From Flavobacterium lotistagni (GTDB taxonomy: Bacteria; Bacteroidota; Bacteroidia; Flavobacteriales; Flavobacteriaceae), in contig NZ_JAAJBU010000011.1 in assembly GCF_011392125.1 (NCBI RefSeq), positions 47,294 to 111,293 on the forward strand: a DNA stretch of 64,000 bases, given 5' to 3'. A program made the translations under genes and the position numbers. Below, piece by piece: positions 61,108 through 64,000 of the stretch (positions are counted from its first letter, which is position 1; every line of letters starts with the position of its first letter). The notes under the pieces are model-generated. The model saw only the letters and a list, made by a program, of their open reading frames with translations, was not told the DNA's origin and made no database searches.

Positions 61108-61244
61108 GCCTCTAACCGCGGTCTTGCGAAATGTCTCGAATTTCCTAGCCGGAAGCTTGGTTTTCACGAAGAACTTTTTACCTTAGTGGAGAAATCTCGG
61201 TTCGCGAATCCGCCACTGACGCAAGGCCGCAAACCGTTACCAGC
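61108..61244 (+). repeat. attC-like element 8
   Basis: Left box GCCTCTAAC (61108-61116) complements GTTAGAGGC at the start of cassette 8. Right box GTTACCAGC (61236-61244). Arms CGCGGTCTTGCGAAATG and CCACTGACGCAAGGCCGC. Confidence 0.88.
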
Positions 61245-61331
61245 CATTTTAGAAGTGACGGCGCAAATTCAATAACCTAATGCAACAAATGATTAAAATT
61301 TAAAATAATACTAAAACCAAAATAAATAAAA

Positions 61332-61523
61332 ATGGAAAATAAAAAAGGATTAAACTTTTTCTTCTTAATTATAGCAATTATTACTGGTAGTAAACTAGTT
61401 CACCATTTTGACTTCCAAAATTTTAGTTTCCAAAAGCCGGCAATTGATACTATTTATCTAGTTGCATTTTTAGCTTCAATATTTTTTTTAATCCGGGAAT
61501 TTAGAAATCGAAATAAAGATTGA
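61332..61523 (+). CDS. Tiny membrane protein (cassette 9)
   Basis: A 63-residue protein with two membrane helices (LNFFFLIIAIITGSKLV and IDTIYLVAFLASIFFLI) and a basic tail (REFRNRNKD). No family recognised. ATG 61332 lies 95 bp after the junction. The 215 bp after its stop (61524-61738) holds no further gene; it is A+T-rich and may be the remains of a lost gene or an untranslated tail. Confidence 0.55.
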   Translation: MENKKGLNFFFLIIAIITGSKLVHHFDFQNFSFQKPAIDTIYLVAFLASIFFLIREFRNRNKD

Positions 61524-61738
61524 TAAATCTGTAAAACGATTACATGTGTTAAGTAGAGAGTTGTAAAAAAAAAACTTTATTTTAATTTGTTATACCAAAT
61601 CTATTCTACAACATAAAAAGTGTTTTAGATAATAAACAAGTCTATATTAATTACAAAGCTGAAAAACTCAAAGCAAAATTTTGACAACATAAAACAAACA
61701 ATAATAGAGAAAGCGATGCAACGCCTAAGAAAAAAACG

Positions 61739-61873
61739 GCTGGTAACCGCGGTCTTGTATAATGGCTGGTTTTTCTTGACATCACGCTTGGTTTTCACGT
61801 AGAAATTCTATCTTAGCGGAGAATACTCGGTTCGCAAATCCGCCACTATACAAGGCCGCAAACCGTTACCAGC
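61739..61873 (+). repeat. attC-like element 9
   Basis: Left box GCTGGTAAC (61739-61747; 10-base match from 61738) complements GTTACCAGC at the start of cassette 9. Right box GTTACCAGC (61865-61873); here the two boxes of the element happen to match because neighbouring cassettes share the box. Arms are of the TATAC type seen in element 4. Confidence 0.88.
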
Positions 61874-61899
61874 AATACTAAGCCACTCATTAATAAATA

Positions 61900-62670
61900 A
61901 TGAAACATATTCAAAAAAAATACGGATTTCAATTAGCAGATGCTGCTGATAAAGTATCTGCAGTAAGTACAAAATTTGAAATTACGGATAAAAAATCTCT
62001 TAGAGCTGCTAAGAAAAGTGATATTTATGCAACGACAGATAAAGGATATGTAATTAAGTGTTTTCTTTATCAGAATAACGGAGAAAACATAGTTATTCCG
62101 ATACCCGATCTTTCTTTAGTTTATTTCGACAGTGCATATAATCTCAACAGACTAAGACTAGAACAACAGAAAAAGCTCAACGAAAAAATTAAAAGTGTTG
62201 GCAAAAAAGAACTTAGCGAAAATGCAATCAATGAAATATACAGATACTATGGTTATTCGAGTAGTTGTCTAATTTCACTTTTCACAGCAATTGAAAGTTT
62301 TATTAATCATATTTTACCTGAAGATAGAAATTATGAAAAAGATTGTGGTCACAAAACTGAAATTTATACAAAATCTCAAGTTCAGAAAGGTCTAACTTTT
62401 GAAGAAAAAACTAGAAAAGTCCTTCCATATTTTTTCGAAAAAGATTATTTCAAGAAACCTACAGCAAATACGCAACACATTTATAACCTAAAAGAACTAA
62501 GAGATGAAATTATTCATCCGAAAGCAGAAAAAAACTTAGCTTCTCAAGAAGTTCTGATGAAACGGCTATTGAAATTCGATTATGATAAGACAATGGAAGC
62601 AGTGGCAAGTTTTATTAATTTCTATCAGCCGGAATATATAGTTGAATGCAATTGTGGCGTAGACTTTTAA
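61900..62670 (+). CDS. HEPN-like hypothetical protein (cassette 10)
   Basis: A 256-residue soluble protein without a recognised family name. A helical middle part (SSCLISLFTAIESFINHILP) and the segment YNLKELRDEIIHPKAEKN, with an R-x4-H pattern, resemble HEPN nuclease-like domains that occur in defence and toxin proteins. The N-terminal 80 residues form a separate domain (KKSDIYATTDKGYVIKCFLY). The C-terminus ends ECNCGVDF. RNase activity is only a possibility. Confidence 0.55.
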   Translation: MKHIQKKYGFQLADAADKVSAVSTKFEITDKKSLRAAKKSDIYATTDKGYVIKCFLYQNNGENIVIPIPDLSLVYFDSAYNLNRLRLEQQKKLNEKIKSVGKKELSENAINEIYRYYGYSSSCLISLFTAIESFINHILPEDRNYEKDCGHKTEIYTKSQVQKGLTFEEKTRKVLPYFFEKDYFKKPTANTQHIYNLKELRDEIIHPKAEKNLASQEVLMKRLLKFDYDKTMEAVASFINFYQPEYIVECNCGVDF

Positions 62671-62676
62671 AGTACT

Positions 62677-62812
62677 GCTGGTAACAGCGGTCTCGTCGCA
62701 ATGTCTAGAATTTCTTAGCCTCTACTCTATTTTTCACGAAGAAATTCTATCTTAGCGGATATAACTCGGTTCGCGAAACCGCCACTGCGCGAGGCCGCGG
62801 ACCGTTATGAGC
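62677..62812 (+). repeat. attC-like element 10
   Basis: Left box GCTGGTAAC (62677-62685; 10-base match from 62676) complements GTTACCAGCA at the start of cassette 10. Right box GTTATGAGC (62804-62812). Arms are of the type in elements 1-3. Confidence 0.88.
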
Positions 62813-62835
62813 AAGGCTACAAAAAACCACAATAG

Positions 62836-63738
62836 ATGAGAAATGTACATCGATATTTAAATTGGGGAAGTAATTCTGAAATTATTAAAATCATCAAAAA
62901 TATTCTCGAAAAATTCGAGATAAAATATAATTATAAAGAGAATATTGGTTCTGCAATTTCAACATTTAACTATCAACTTGAGTTTTATTTATATGAAGAT
63001 GACAAAAATTTTCTTTTCGTAAAAGAAGCATTAAATAATATAGGATTAAAGGAGCAAGTTGTAGGCTCAATTTATGAAAAAAGAGATTTTGAAAATGCAG
63101 AATGGTTTATTGTAAATACTGGCTCATATCAATATCCACAACCAGAAGATGGATATTTAGAAACAACTTTTAACACAAACAATTATTGCAAGCATTGTGG
63201 CATAGGTAAAGTACAAGACGCTCCGTATCGATTAAAAACTGAACCGAAACAATTAAATAATCAGTTTTGGGGTTTGTATTGGGAATATGAACCAATTTTT
63301 GTTAGGCAAGCAGCAAAAAATATTTTTGAAAAAGAGAATATTAAAGAAATCAGTTTTTCTAAACCATTTCTACATAGAAAAAATATCGAGGTTGAATCGT
63401 TGCATCAAATGCATATAAATACAATTCTAGAAAATGGCTTTGACAATCACAATGCGAAAACAATTACTTGCAAAATTAACAATGAAGAAGATTGTAATAA
63501 AGATAAGAATGTGATATGCTGCGGAAGAATAAAATATCATCATCCATTAGTTGGTGGTTATGTTTTCAATAAAGATGTGTTTAATCCTGAGATTGATATT
63601 GCTTTAACTGGCGAATACTTTGGTTCTGGATCAAGCGCAAATAGACTGCAAATAGTTTCCAAAAAAATTAAAAATCTTGTAGAAAAGAATAAATTAAAAG
63701 GTTTGCAATTTATTCCTGTACTGCACAATCGAAATTAA
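62836..63738 (+). CDS. Hypothetical protein (cassette 11)
   Basis: A 300-residue soluble protein, not recognised. It has a Cys pair in NNYCKHCGIGKVQDAPY and further Cys in NNEEDCNKDKNVICCGRIKY, which could bind metal. Aromatic-rich segments (NQFWGLYWEYEPIFVRQ) and GGYVFNKDVFNPEIDIALTG suggest an alpha/beta fold. No signal peptide. ATG 62836 is 31 bp after the cassette junction and the gene fills its cassette. Confidence 0.58.
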   Translation: MRNVHRYLNWGSNSEIIKIIKNILEKFEIKYNYKENIGSAISTFNYQLEFYLYEDDKNFLFVKEALNNIGLKEQVVGSIYEKRDFENAEWFIVNTGSYQYPQPEDGYLETTFNTNNYCKHCGIGKVQDAPYRLKTEPKQLNNQFWGLYWEYEPIFVRQAAKNIFEKENIKEISFSKPFLHRKNIEVESLHQMHINTILENGFDNHNAKTITCKINNEEDCNKDKNVICCGRIKYHHPLVGGYVFNKDVFNPEIDIALTGEYFGSGSSANRLQIVSKKIKNLVEKNKLKGLQFIPVLHNRN

Positions 63739-63746
63739 AAAGCCCA

Positions 63747-63883
63747 GCTCATAACAGCCGCCACGCGATCATTGCTGGTTTTTTCTCAGCCTCTACTCTA
63801 TTTTTCACGTAGAAATTCTATCTTAGCGGAGAATACTCGGTTCGCTTTTCCGCAACGTCGCGTGGCGGCAAACCGTTACAGGC
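63747..63883 (+). repeat. attC-like element 11
   Basis: Left box GCTCATAAC (63747-63755) complements GTTATGAGC at the start of cassette 11. Right box GTTACAGGC (63875-63883); its partner lies beyond the window. Arms GCCGCCACGCGATCATTG and CAACGTCGCGTGGCGG are another covarying pair. Confidence 0.87.
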
Positions 63884-63910
63884 AATGTTGAAAAAACTAA
63901 ACTTTAAAGA

Positions 63911-64000
63911 ATGACTTCAAACTTTAAACTAACAATTCATATGGTTTCGAGCCTTGATGGATTTATAGCCAAAAAGGACAATAGTATGTCGTGGTTTGAA
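63911..64000 (+). CDS. RibD C-terminal/dihydrofolate-reductase-like protein, N-terminal fragment (cassette 12)
   Basis: Thirty codons are visible from ATG 63911 to the window edge. The start, KLTIHMVSSLDGFIAKKDNS followed by MSWFE, matches the RibD_C/DHFR-fold reductases found as stand-alone proteins (NADPH-dependent reductase of unknown substrate). It is the first gene of a cassette whose 3' end is not in the window. Not the classical dfrA or dfrB type, as far as 30 residues show. Confidence 0.75.
   Translation, partial: MTSNFKLTIHMVSSLDGFIAKKDNSMSWFE

Overview
The window looks like a chromosomal segment of a flavobacterium (Bacteroidota, Flavobacterium-like). Support comes from many TAnnTTTG -7 promoter boxes with no Shine-Dalgarno sites, TonB-dependent receptors with carboxypeptidase-like regulatory domains, 2TM-domain proteins in a LytS/LytTR operon, a CAL67264-type small membrane protein, and a secreted giant protein with Asp-box, GEVED and dockerin-like parts. 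No rRNA, tRNA, phage or CRISPR array was seen.

Layout. 1-1.3 kb: housekeeping operon (ruvX, def, start of a DUF5606-type gene). 1.4-11.5 kb: dapD followed by an envelope/LPS group (two alkaline-phosphatase-fold membrane enzymes, a fused GT9-GT2 glycosyltransferase, a Kdo-kinase-like protein, two glycosyltransferase-like proteins). 11.7-15 kb: threonylcarbamoyl-AMP synthase, CCA-adding enzyme, heme A synthase. 15.1-18.5 kb: minus-strand operon of a TPR-like protein, a sensor kinase fused to a 2TM domain, two 2TM proteins and a LytTR regulator. 18.6-31.2 kb: TonB receptor, corA, hutI, a coiled-coil protein, hutG, DEAD helicase, hybrid kinase, ettA. 31.2-47.3 kb: giant secreted protein, TonB receptor, holA, HsdR-N protein, GT2, OmpA lipoprotein, second YrdC protein, UvrD helicase, carboxypeptidase-regulatory protein. 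47.3-53.0 kb: repeat-rich intergenic DNA, guaB, HMG-CoA lyase-like gene, a SatD-like regulator with 28-bp iterons, DUF3307 gene, pyrD.

The standout is 53.1-64.0 kb: an integron-like system. A tyrosine recombinase is followed on the same strand by a candidate insertion site and at least twelve gene cassettes. Eleven elements of 135-138 bp separate them. Each element is a long imperfect inverted repeat whose arms differ between elements but stay complementary. In all eleven complete cassettes the first 9-10 bases (GTT...) are the exact reverse complement of the box (...AAC) at the cassette's own 3' end, while the two boxes of one integrated element usually do not match. That is the signature of excised circular cassettes that fold an attC site and insert between G and TT. 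The recombinase keeps an IntI-like C-terminal tail but lacks the insertion that defines classical IntI enzymes, and it lies in the same direction as the cassettes.

Cassette cargo is A+T-rich, all on the plus strand, mostly without its own obvious promoter: a small LMW-phosphatase-like protein, a DUF4261-like protein, a BglII-type restriction-modification pair, an O-methyltransferase, small membrane proteins, a frameshifted lipoprotein gene, a RelE/ParE toxin-antitoxin pair, a HEPN-like protein, several unknowns, and the start of a RibD/DHFR-type reductase at the window edge.
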